Shown: positions 1-8,220 of the stretch, in pieces | Position numbering within the stretch: the first letter of the stretch is position 1 | Layout of the letters: each line of letters begins with the position of its first letter | Assembly: GCA_022447225.1 (NCBI GenBank) | Contig: JAKVAZ010000003.1 | Span: forward strand, 62,001-126,000 | Direction: 5' to 3' | Length of the DNA: 64,000 nt | DNA from: Fuerstiella sp. | GTDB taxonomy: Bacteria; Planctomycetota; Planctomycetia; Planctomycetales; Planctomycetaceae | The notes under the pieces: generated by a model | What the model saw: the letters and a program-made list of their open reading frames with translations, nothing else | What the model was told of the DNA's origin: nothing | Databases searched by the model: none | Program-made: the position numbers and the translations under genes

Positions 1-537
1 CAGAATGTGGACTTCGTATGTCCCTGGTTGTGTGATATTCAGTTGCCACTGGCACCAGTCTTCTTCGTCTGCCCAGTAGCCAACCGTATTCTTGTGCGGC
101 TGAGGTTCATAGCGCAGTAGTCGGCCGTGCACCACCGCATGATGAGCGGGCAGAACGAAATCACCGTCGGCTGAGGGTTGCACGAGGAACGGCTGAGTCA
201 ACAACTGAGGGCTTCCCACTGTTTCAATCACGACGGTGGCGGGTGCTGTTACTGCTTCAGGAAGTGTGATCAACCACTCTGACACTTCGGGCACGAACTG
301 TAGTTGAGTTTTCTTCTCGTCAGATTTAAGAAAGATCCGCTGATACGGATTGTTAATGCGCGGAATCCTGACCACTCGATCGTCCGGGACAGACAGAATT
401 CGAAGTTCGACCGTCTTTACCGTTGTGACAATCTCACCCCACTCCAGCTTCGTGGGAAAGCAAGTCTCATTCCCGGCGACAACGAAGGTCGAAACAGTTG
501 TGGCCAGCAATGACAGGAGATGGAAAGGTGAAAACAT
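1..537 (-). CDS. Secreted protein, N-terminal part, cut by window edge
   Basis: This open frame runs off the left edge, so only its first 179 codons are visible. It starts at the ATG ending at 537 with a signal-peptide-like stretch (MFSPFHLLSLLATT...). The last visible part contains RYEPQPHKNTVGYW followed by DDWCQWQ and PGTYEVH. I know this pattern from binding-type beta modules of planctomycetal sulfatases, fucosidases and cytochrome proteins. The protein is therefore probably exported and linked to carbohydrate or surface binding, but the catalytic part, if any, lies outside the window. No clear Shine-Dalgarno site precedes the ATG. Confidence 0.7.
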   Translation of the reverse strand, partial: MFSPFHLLSLLATTVSTFVVAGNETCFPTKLEWGEIVTTVKTVELRILSVPDDRVVRIPRINNPYQRIFLKSDEKKTQLQFVPEVSEWLITLPEAVTAPATVVIETVGSPQLLTQPFLVQPSADGDFVLPAHHAVVHGRLLRYEPQPHKNTVGYWADEEDWCQWQLNITQPGTYEVHIL

Positions 538-879
538 CTGTTGCCCGGAGTCTTGAAGGTGTTGTGAGACAGTGGAAGAATAATCACCAAGGGTAACTGG
601 ATGGTGGTACTCGGCGCAGCCTCATTTTGCTGCAATTCTGCAAATTTTTCCGCGGAATTGTTAGGGCCGTGACGTGGACGGTCAATCCAGTGCCTGAGCC
701 TGATCTGCACGCACCATTAGTGTACGTCCTCGAGGGCGATCACGAATGTTGGATGTGTCGTGTTTCCGGGTGTGATTTTCACTTGACCGAAGGCTGTGGT
801 CAGGTAGTGCACGAACTGTTTGCCTGAACAGTCACGGATGAGCGGCGGGAAAGTACGGCGACGACGAACAACTTGCCTG
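538..879. other. Intergenic gap, nothing recognised
   Basis: This stretch separates the start of the secreted protein from the 3' end of the glycosyltransferase gene; both genes lie on the minus strand. The short open frames here have no signal peptide, ribosome site or familiar motif. I see no strong hairpin. Confidence 0.5.
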
Positions 880-2556
880 TTACCACGCAGGTTTCCGACT
901 CCAGGTCGTCTTGCGGGTATCAATGAGTTGGGCCAGAATTCGATCATTCAGGCGAATTTCCACCAGGGGCTGATTGTCCGCTGGAGGATTGCGCAATACG
1001 GGAGGCAGGTCGGCAAGACGATGGATCAGCAGAATCAATCCCCGTTGTTCGTTGGGATCATAGAAGAACGGTTCCAGCTGAATTCCTCGCTGCCGTACCA
1101 ACGGGATCATTGCCATCATGTGTTGCAGCAGAGGCGAATGAAGGACGGGCGCAACTGCCACGGAGCTTCCCTCCGGAACCTGTTCCCAGAATTGTGTGTT
1201 CAGTGCGTCACCCCAGTAACTGCATTCGAACATTTCATCATCGGGATCAAACGCACGTACGATGACGTTGTAGGCATCTCCTGCAAACGGACCGAGTTGG
1301 GTGGCCGTCATTACAGCATCTGCAAGCAGCAGTACACACAGAATTCCCGTCAATAGTTTTGGCAGATCGGGCTGTTTCCGGGGAGAGGGAGATGTCGATG
1401 CAGACGTTGAGTTCCATGCTGTGTCGAACATCAGCGCCAGGCCTCGCGCGGCAAGGATTGCCACTGCCGGCATGATAAACAGAAACAGTCGCGTTCCGTC
1501 GTATACTGGAATTCCTGGAATGGCAAATACCGACAACGGCAGTATTGCAGATAACAGCAGCAGACCTTCTTCGGGCTGGAGACGACGTTGAAACAGTCTG
1601 GTCAACACACAGACTATTGTGTGCAGAGGGATCGTGACTGCAGCAATTACTAATGGGTAATGAAATGGAGTCAGCTTGTCGACAAAGCGATGACCCAGGT
1701 ACCAGTTGTTGACAGGTGATCGAACAGCTGTCGACCTCAGGTATGACAGTGTATTTTGAAGTGGATCCAGCCAAAGCCATGGCCAGCCGCAGAAGAAGAC
1801 GACGAGTCCCGTAACGGCCATGATACTCAACGGAATCAAAGACTTCAGTCGATACCTTGAAATTGCGAAGACGACAAGAGTCGGTGGCAGAAAAATGGCC
1901 TGGATCTTGACCAGCATCAGGACACCCCACAGGCATCCGCTGACGGTGGCCTGCAGAGCTGTCGGCGGACGTGCGCGAGTCCACCAGCTGAGCAGTGGCA
2001 TCAGAGCAGCAAACCAAGCAAGCGTTGTCAGAGTCTCAAGCGATGCGATTCGGGAATGACCGACAACTCGTGGCATTGTCATCAGCAGCACGCCTGCGAT
2101 GACGGCCGTTGTTACGCCGTAACGGCGACCGGTCCATAGCGCCATCAGAAACACGGTGAAAGCCAAAGCTGCTGACGAAGCCAGACGGGCTGCCGGAACA
2201 TTGACGACAGACAGTTCCGCGCCTGGGATTGCCCACGACGTTAGTTCGTGAGTGGCTCCCAGCAGAAAACGTCCCAGAGGTACGTAGTCTGGCAGGTAGT
2301 TTGGATCTCCGTAGACCTGTTCCGCTTTTGCCGGCAGCATCATTAGCGGGCCATGCTGAGCAAATGCGTTCCACAGATAGATTCCCTGACGAATATTGAT
2401 GGATTCATCTGTGGTCAGACCTGGACCATCCGGGAGAAATGAGTCCACCAGTCCATGATTGATTCGTGACGACGAAATCAGGAACGCTGCGATTCCCAGG
2501 ATCACTGCGGTCAGCCAGCTGAATTGTGGATTTGAGTCAGCGGAGTTACTGTTCAT
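880..2556 (-). CDS. PMT/ArnT-like membrane glycosyltransferase
   Basis: About 558 residues if the ATG ending at 2556 is used; the frame stays open upstream to 2721 with another ATG at 2631. I prefer 2556 because the first membrane helix (WLTAVILGIAAFLI) then follows closely. The first loop carries an acidic pair in GLTTDES, as in the GT39/GT83 (PMT, ArnT) families, which move sugars from a polyprenyl-phosphate carrier onto lipid or protein. Many further hydrophobic segments (for example ITAVTGLVVFFCGW-like and IPLHTIVCVL regions) follow, and a soluble C-terminal tail of roughly 100 residues ends the protein. Substrate unknown. It stands alone, so the context does not help. Confidence 0.8.
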   Translation of the reverse strand: MNSNSADSNPQFSWLTAVILGIAAFLISSSRINHGLVDSFLPDGPGLTTDESINIRQGIYLWNAFAQHGPLMMLPAKAEQVYGDPNYLPDYVPLGRFLLGATHELTSWAIPGAELSVVNVPAARLASSAALAFTVFLMALWTGRRYGVTTAVIAGVLLMTMPRVVGHSRIASLETLTTLAWFAALMPLLSWWTRARPPTALQATVSGCLWGVLMLVKIQAIFLPPTLVVFAISRYRLKSLIPLSIMAVTGLVVFFCGWPWLWLDPLQNTLSYLRSTAVRSPVNNWYLGHRFVDKLTPFHYPLVIAAVTIPLHTIVCVLTRLFQRRLQPEEGLLLLSAILPLSVFAIPGIPVYDGTRLFLFIMPAVAILAARGLALMFDTAWNSTSASTSPSPRKQPDLPKLLTGILCVLLLADAVMTATQLGPFAGDAYNVIVRAFDPDDEMFECSYWGDALNTQFWEQVPEGSSVAVAPVLHSPLLQHMMAMIPLVRQRGIQLEPFFYDPNEQRGLILLIHRLADLPPVLRNPPADNQPLVEIRLNDRILAQLIDTRKTTWSRKPAW

Positions 2557-2854
2557 GTAGTTGACTGACGGCGAATCCGGGCCGGAAACTGTAAAAATCG
2601 CAGTAGAGCAGAAGATGTACCACTTGGTCATTGTGCAGGTGTGTGTCCGCCGACAACTTTGTGCATCGCTGCTCGCACGAACCTGACCTGAAATCCGAAC
2701 GACAGCACTGATTCTGATCAACCGTACTGAGGGAGACCATCGCAGTTTTTTCGGACGCAGATCATTGCTAAAAGCGATACTGTTCCTCGTACGCCCTGGC
2801 GACTAGAATCGTGGGTAACATTCCAGTCATACGGGGCACTCGTCCGGAAAGACG

Positions 2855-3367
2855 ATGAAGACGCAATCCGTGCCAATCTCAATTACCGGCAGGCTGCTGT
2901 TGGCATTCATTCTGGTGCCGCTGATTGAGCTGACCCTTCTTCATCAGTTGTACCTGCGGACCAGCTTTATCACCACCCTGCTGGTCGTCGTGTTCACCGG
3001 AATACTGGGCGTCAGTCTGGCTCGACGTCAGGGACTGGCTGTTTGGCGAGGTATTCATCGTCAGCTGGCCGAAGGGAACAATCCCTCCGTGGAGATTGTC
3101 AACGGAGTCATGATTCTATTTGCAGGGGCATTGTTGATGACTCCTGGCATGCTCACAGACGCCGTTGGATTTGCCTTGCTGATTCCGTGGATCCGACAGC
3201 GCCTTCGGCTCCGTCTGACGGACTGGTTTCGCAAGCGTACGATCAGACAGTTCGGTGGATCACGACCGTCGGATAGATTTCGTCAGCAGGACACTGTCTC
3301 GCAGCCGTCTGTTCGAGTTGTCGATCCCCCGGGGACAAAAGCATCAGCTGGTGACAGAGCGGACTGA
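2855..3367 (+). CDS. fxsA: FxsA-family cytoplasmic membrane protein
   Basis: 170 residues, starting at ATG 2855. The family pattern is clear: a first hydrophobic helix (LLLAFILVPLIELTLL), a second (ITTLLVVVFTGILGVSLA) followed by RRQG, then the conserved NGVMILFAGALLMTPG...LTDAVGF region and a hydrophobic LLIPWIRQ end. The C-terminal 45 residues are basic and polar, as is common. FxsA (YtxA/SuzF) proteins are small inner-membrane proteins of poorly known function; in E. coli FxsA overproduction relieves F-plasmid exclusion of phage T7. Length fits the family. It is transcribed away from the glycosyltransferase gene. Confidence 0.88.
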   Translation: MKTQSVPISITGRLLLAFILVPLIELTLLHQLYLRTSFITTLLVVVFTGILGVSLARRQGLAVWRGIHRQLAEGNNPSVEIVNGVMILFAGALLMTPGMLTDAVGFALLIPWIRQRLRLRLTDWFRKRTIRQFGGSRPSDRFRQQDTVSQPSVRVVDPPGTKASAGDRAD

Positions 3368-3705
3368 CGACCTGTGGCACTGGTCTGACTGAACATGTTG
3401 CGGTCCAGGCTGATGGCTTACGATTCCAGGCCGGCACGAATACGGTCTGATGAACAACTCCCTGGTTCAGCCAGTCAGCAAAGGACAATTTCTGAACTGA
3501 TGTGGACCCTGGCTGATGGTGTTCTGACCTGAAGTTGGCGGGACGCAGATGCCTGCTGATTTGCCGGGAATACGGCTCTAAAAATCAAATCATTCCGAAG
3601 CTGAAAAATGAGCATTGTTCACAGGCTGTCGGATCCCCGTACCGTCACGCTTACGGTAGTGTTTTGTGTTGATCCAACGGCGTTTCTTGTTGTTTTCGTG
3701 GTGAT
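3368..3705. other. Intergenic gap with one hairpin
   Basis: No believable gene on either strand. The only structure I see is the hairpin at 3640-3658, described separately. Confidence 0.5.
3640..3658 (+). terminator. Possible terminator hairpin
   Basis: TACCGT, a 7-base spacer and ACGGTA form a perfect 6-bp stem, followed on the plus strand by the T-rich GTGTTTTGTG. It lies 270 bases after fxsA and just beyond the stop of the minus-strand 81-residue ORF, so it could end transcription from either side. The stem is short and the T tract impure. Confidence 0.3.
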
Positions 3706-3951
3706 TTAATACATGGTGTTTACGTTGAATTTTACTGTTAGATAGTCGTCAAAAGTTTCCAGGTCTTTTGCATAGAGTGCAATGGCTTCGACTAAGCCAA
3801 ATAAATCATGAATCTCCGGCGTCGTTGTTTCTGCTTTTGAGGCAGTTGGTGTCGGAAGGTTGGTTTCACCGTTTTCTTCGCTGGTGAACTGTTGCGTTTT
3901 ACTGTTAACAATGGTGATTTCCAGATCCTTGAAACGATAAACCGGGTTCAT
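3706..3951 (-). CDS. Small acidic hypothetical protein
   Basis: 81 codons from the ATG ending at 3951, with AAAGG about nine bases upstream as a possible ribosome site. The product is acidic and polar, with MNPVYRFKDLEITIV at the start and a helical-looking IHDLFGLVEAIALYAKDL segment near residues 50-67. It has no cysteine, signal peptide or membrane helix. The DNA is AT-richer than the neighbourhood. I do not recognise the family. Its codon pattern and sensible composition make it more credible than other short frames nearby, but it may be spurious or a recent arrival. Confidence 0.4.
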   Translation of the reverse strand: MNPVYRFKDLEITIVNSKTQQFTSEENGETNLPTPTASKAETTTPEIHDLFGLVEAIALYAKDLETFDDYLTVKFNVNTMY

Positions 3952-4816
3952 CTTGAGTAGCCTTTAGTGTTGTTAACTGCTGTGCTATGTCTGTGTTAAC
4001 AAGTTCCCGCAACAGAAGTCACTGTTGATGTCTGCTGCATAGGGGGGATGGGGGTCTGACCAGTTGAATCTCTCGGGAGGTTTTATGATTTTGCGTTGTG
4101 CCTTTATTTGTTGGCCGGCAAAACGGCAGCGGTCCTGCGGTGATTCCGAATCTGTGACACTTGGTGTTGCTGTCGAAGGGACGGGGTGTCTGCCAATCAA
4201 TGCGTTTGTTAATCGAGTGAACTCATAATGAGCTGATTACTGCGTCAATGTCTACGGGGCTGATGACGAAATGTGTTGATAGTCCGGTTGAAGCTGAATT
4301 GATGTGAATCTGGTTGCCGTGGTTCAATGAGAGCTTGTAAATACAAACTGACAGATTCGTCCGGTTACATTGACGGTCCCCGTTTCCATTGATCGATTTA
4401 TCAGATGATTACTGATGCGGGCGTGAGGTTCTGAGGTGCCCGAGAAAATTTATGTTGTGAAGCATGTCGTTTCGTTCTTTTGTCGTGGCCTACTGAGCCA
4501 GTGACAAACGCGGGATACACGCATGACGTCCGTCGGTAAGTGAGTGCCTGCTGGTACCGCACTCTTCGAGACATTGTGGATGTCGGCAATTCATCTAAGT
4601 GGAGCAGTACTAACGTCAGAATCGGGTGTTATTCGGATGGCCTATACCGGAAACTCCCGTGCCGCACGTGGTTGAATAGACTGGTTAGGGCGAATAGAGG
4701 GGGCTGTTCGGGTGTTGTTGGATATGCACACAATTATCTTGGTGGTCAGGAGCTACGCAACGTCCAAGTTTGTTGTAGTACTGACGCCAAATCTGTCCAC
4801 AGAAAATTCGGGCCGT
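3952..4816. other. Long AT-rich gap, no gene recognised
   Basis: About 860 bases with relatively high AT and only short, implausible open frames (71 and 62 codons on the minus strand, 103 codons on the plus strand, all with odd composition). No tRNA-like T-arm, long hairpin or repeat was seen. It borders the decaying block to its right and may itself be degraded sequence. Confidence 0.45.
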
Positions 4817-5209
4817 TCAATGGTTTATTGTCTGGGGGCCGAGTTTGGTAACCCCGGTAGATAGCATCAGACGGTCTTGCCCGGTGGGAAACGGAATGGA
4901 TTCCAGTAGATCGCATTCACTGCGAACTTCAACAATCCGGTTCAGATCAGGACCGATCTGCCCGCCAAGACAGGCTCTGCGGCGGCAGGCAAGGCAGGCC
5001 GCAGCCGGGCTCTGAGACACTTTCAAACCACCACGAATGTCGGCGTTTGGCAGGAGGGCCATTATTGACTGGACACGTTCCGGCTTGTGCCCGTTTTCCA
5101 ATGCAATCCTCGCGAGCAGCGGGCCGGTTTCATTGACGACACGGTTTCCGAAACGGCTCACAATCTGAGTGACTCGGTCAGGCAGCAGTGAGCTGGCCGC
5201 GGGGATCAC
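4817..5209 (-). pseudogene. Fragment of a planctomycetal haem-binding-domain protein
   Basis: This 130-codon frame matches only the end of the large planctomycetal membrane-bound dehydrogenase/HEAT-repeat proteins that finish in a c-type haem domain. The expected order is a helical part, then a CxxCH haem site, then GGxIGPDLxRIxxxRSExDLLESIxFP. Here CLACRR replaces CxxCH, so the axial histidine is lost, while GGQIGPDLNRI and DLLESIPFP remain. The residues after that no longer match the family. Both ends of the normal protein are missing. Its first codon overlaps the stop of the isomerase by four bases, which may be chance. I judge it a dead remnant rather than a working small cytochrome. Confidence 0.6.
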
Positions 5210-6033
5210 GATTCAAATCGGGCCCCATGTGCCGTCAGGTAGTCACGGCCGGAATCGAGAGACTGCCAGACGGTGGATGATGACTCGATTTCGAACAAGG
5301 CGACTCCGTTGAAGTTAATGTGAGCCAGGGCATCAAGCTGTTCTGACCAGTTGATGTCACCGTCATCAACAGATTCCAGGAATTGCCCGTTTGCTCGCTG
5401 TTTGAAGTGCACCATGGAAATTTCATTTGACCGGAGTGATCGGGTAATGACGTCTGGGGCGATCTTTTCAGTCTGCAGCAGGAGATTTGCTGCGTCGTAG
5501 CAGAGTTGAAGTGGGCTGTCATCCCCGCGTCTTAACCGCTGTTGCTCCATGATTTGATGAAACAGGCTCCACGGCTGGATTGAATTTTCAACGGAAAGCG
5601 TCACGTTGCGGAGTTTCGCGGCGTCGGCGAGCCGGGTCATCGTATCTACGATCTTCTCCGTTTGAGACTTCGTTAATTCAGTGAATTGTGTCGTCAGATC
5701 AACGAGTCTGAGATGTGGCTTGAATTGCCCGGAAACGGCGCGTGCTGCCTGCAGTCCCGCCTGAACCAGAGGTGCGTCCGGGACGAGCGTGTTTGAAAGA
5801 ACGGGCATTGCCATGGCCATGTTGAACTGCACGGTTGGGAACAGATTTGGTAAGGTCGAGAGTGCCTCGGTATTCGGCATGTGCTCCGGACCGGATTCAA
5901 ATTTACCGAGACATGTCTGACGCAACTCGACTGCTCGGTACCCTCGTGTCACAGCTTCCGTGATCAGAGTTTCCATGGGGATCTCCTCCAAAAGTTGCTT
6001 TCGCCAGCAGTTTGAGACGAGTCCTGAAATCAT
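5206..6033 (-). CDS. Sugar phosphate isomerase/epimerase, TIM-barrel family
   Basis: 275 residues, about full length for the xylose-isomerase-like AP_endonuc_2 family. The ATG ending at 6033 has GAGGAG eight bases upstream. Family-like elements are the early TRGYRAVELRQ strand-helix unit, VTLSVENS in the middle (a metal-binding Glu position), LQLCYDAANLL (Asp/Asn), MVHFKQ and the C-terminal ALFEIES. These fit the usual metal-site pattern of this family, whose members isomerise or dehydrate sugars and cyclitols. The exact substrate cannot be read. It is intact but sits between two gene remnants, so it may be a survivor of an old sugar-catabolic cluster. Confidence 0.75.
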   Translation of the reverse strand: MISGLVSNCWRKQLLEEIPMETLITEAVTRGYRAVELRQTCLGKFESGPEHMPNTEALSTLPNLFPTVQFNMAMAMPVLSNTLVPDAPLVQAGLQAARAVSGQFKPHLRLVDLTTQFTELTKSQTEKIVDTMTRLADAAKLRNVTLSVENSIQPWSLFHQIMEQQRLRRGDDSPLQLCYDAANLLLQTEKIAPDVITRSLRSNEISMVHFKQRANGQFLESVDDGDINWSEQLDALAHINFNGVALFEIESSSTVWQSLDSGRDYLTAHGARFES

Positions 6034-6103
6034 TTAACGGTCTCCTCAGGTTATGTCATGCCAGGAGGCTGCAGGTTGAGCCTGTCCTGCTGATGAACGA
6101 CTG

Positions 6104-6837
6104 TTACGCCAAGTTGGTAAATGGCAGTCTGTCAAATGTCGATCCGTCTCCGGTGACACGTGGATCGTGCGTTTCAGTGAGCACCTGGATCAGACGTTGT
6201 GAAAATTCGGCTTTCACAGCATTCTCATGCCGGCGGTCGGCCACATTGCGGACCTGATTCCGATCGATCCGCAGATCGTAAAGCTCTTCTTCCGGTAACA
6301 ACTGTTTTGCCGCTTGTTGATTATCCTTTCCGGTAACAAACTGATTGAACCATATTCCTGCTGTTTCGTAACCGGTAGCCTTGGATCCGTATGGTGCGTC
6401 TGCGGGGCGACCGGGACTCCAGACCTTGTAGGTGTATCCGATATGGTATCCGGCCTGTTGAAAAATGAGAGGGTAGGTAGGGATTGTTTGGTCCCAGACG
6501 GCCCTTGGAGAATGGCCCCGAGTCGGGTACGCCAAAAATACTGACCCGAGAGCAGTGAACTGCGGCAGGGCGTACATGAGGGGGCATTAACGAATGCCTT
6601 TGTGAACAGGACACCTTCCCGGGTAATCCGGTCAACGTTTGGAGTTTGAATGAGATCACTCGGTCCCCCTGGTTCGATAGCTGCGTAAGCTCCGGCATAC
6701 CGGCCAGAGTCGTCAGCAAATGCGAACAGGATGTTGGGGCGATCATTTGTCGCAGCGGCGATTACAGTATTTAACCACAGAACGCTGATTGTGCAGACCG
6801 CACAACGGGTTGAATACGCGATGTCAATTTTAGTCAT
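6104..6837 (-). pseudogene. Sulfatase with frameshift and large internal deletion
   Basis: The first part (from 6837) is a normal secreted sulfatase N-terminus: a signal peptide, [11 protein letters not shown] with the first metal-binding Asp pair, and [11 protein letters not shown], the site whose first Cys becomes formylglycine. After GAILQG the frame is lost near 6502-6505; the correct continuation [19 protein letters not shown] is in another frame, as if one G had been lost from a GGGG run. That second frame then jumps from IWFNQFV straight to the family's C-terminal EELYDLR...VRNVAD...[12 protein letters not shown], so roughly half of the protein, including other metal ligands, is gone. 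It cannot make an active enzyme. Confidence 0.85.
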
Positions 6838-7609
6838 GGTCTCTGTTGGCAGCCGGCAGGCAGATATACCTGCGCAGAGGTTCGGCTGATCTCTCTCTGT
6901 CTTTGACGATTTCGGTGTGAGCTGTCGCGCGGCAACAATGTGACGTTCATCCTTGACTCGATGTCAAACGAACATCGGATATGTACCAACGTCGGATCAG
7001 ATGTTAGGGAGATCGTATTCTGCAAAATAATGAAATCCAGGATGACAGTCATTTTGTAGAGACGACTGCTGCAGTGGAGAGAAAGTCGCGGAGGGGCCCG
7101 CGTTATGCACGTTCCCGTTGATGACGCAGTATTTCCTGTTGCCTTCGTCGCTTATTTTAAAAACAACATGGACTGTGTCGTCTGACTGCCGGTCATTACG
7201 GGAACATCATTGCGTCGCCACACTGCGAGGGTTGTGATCGTGCAGAACCGGATCCTTACGGGTACGAATTATCTGAGAGCAGAAAAGACGCCTGCGTCAG
7301 GAACCGTGACGACATGAACGGCGATGTGGAAACGGTCGTTCCCGGCTCCCGGGACTTATGTCAAAGCGGTTTGTTGATCTGCTGCAAATCCTGTCAGACC
7401 CTGCACCGACTGACTGACACTACGGTCGTGATTCGGCAGGAAAGACCGCCCGGAGGGGGGTTGCTGCAGATATCACCAAAACGAACCCGGGTTAAAATGT
7501 GGCTGAACAGTTGCTCGAACGAACTCAGTTGCCTCATCTTGACCACCAGGGAGACAGTCAGCAGATTCACGTTCAACGAAGTTAATCGACTCTTCTTCAT
7601 GGTGGCGTG
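6838..7609. other. Intergenic gap, nothing recognised
   Basis: About 770 bases between the sulfatase remnant and the TIGR03546 gene. Open frames on both strands are short and lack familiar motifs. No repeat or strong hairpin was seen. The promoter of the downstream plus-strand pair probably lies in its right half. Confidence 0.45.
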
Positions 7610-8122
7610 ATGTTCCTGTTTTTGAAACCTGTAAGACTCTGTTTGGCTGCATTATCCGGGCAATCGTCACCAGGACAGCTCTCCATGGGACTTGCGTTCG
7701 GAATTCTGGTCGGTCTGGTTCCGAAGGGAAATTTGATTGCGGTTTCTCTTGCGGCGATCCTGGCTGCATCACGTGTCAATCTGGGGATCGCAGCAGGAGC
7801 GATTGTATGCTGCAGTCTGGCGTCCCCGCTGATCGATCCGGTGTCGCATGTGATTGGCAGTTGGCTGTTGAAGCAGCCCGGGCTCACTGCATTCTGGACA
7901 TGGTTGTACAACCTGCCGGTGGTTCCCTGGACCGCCTTCAACAATTCCGTTGTCCTGGGCAGTTTTGTTGTTGGTCTGATTCTGCTCTATCCGGTTCACA
8001 GGCTCAGTCGTCCGGTATTTGAGAAATATTCAGATGCAGTTGCCGGATGGGTTCGGCGATCTTGGTTTACCCGCGCACTCATGGGCGCGGAGTGGGCCGC
8101 GCGTGTCGGCGCTGTTGAGTAA
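7610..8122 (+). CDS. TIGR03546 / DUF2062-type membrane protein
   Basis: 170 residues from ATG 7610 (a GTG lies directly before it at 7607). The family signature is visible: an N-terminal KPVRLCLAAL, then SPGQLSMGLAFGILVGLVPKGNLIAVSLAAIL, a second hydrophobic block (NLGIAAGAIVCCSLASPLIDPVSHVIG) and a third near residues 110-130 (SVVLGSFVVGLILLYPVHRLSRP). It should lie in the cytoplasmic membrane. Function is unknown; proteins of this kind are repeatedly encoded next to TIGR03545 proteins, as here with a gap of 98 bases. Confidence 0.85.
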   Translation: MFLFLKPVRLCLAALSGQSSPGQLSMGLAFGILVGLVPKGNLIAVSLAAILAASRVNLGIAAGAIVCCSLASPLIDPVSHVIGSWLLKQPGLTAFWTWLYNLPVVPWTAFNNSVVLGSFVVGLILLYPVHRLSRPVFEKYSDAVAGWVRRSWFTRALMGAEWAARVGAVE

Positions 8123-8208
8123 AGTTCCACTGCCGGGCGAGATGTTGGGCAAGGTCTGAACGGGTGCTGCATACAGGAGTCGGTTGCCCTGGCGGGAACA
8201 GGAGTTAC

Positions 8209-8213
8209 AGGAG
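8209..8213 (+). promoter_or_regulatory. Shine-Dalgarno site fixing a GTG start
   Basis: AGGAG lies seven bases before the GTG at 8221. This good site decides the start of the TIGR03545 gene in preference to the open codons further upstream. Confidence 0.75.
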
Positions 8214-8220
8214 ATCTATT

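Noticed and set aside
820-1356. 178-codon plus-strand open frame
   Set aside because: It lies wholly inside the minus-strand glycosyltransferase gene and shows no family motif; it is a shadow frame.
4985-5010. GGCAGGCAAGGCAGGC-like short repeat inside the haem-domain fragment
   Set aside because: It is a short imperfect repeat within degraded coding sequence and not a distinct element.
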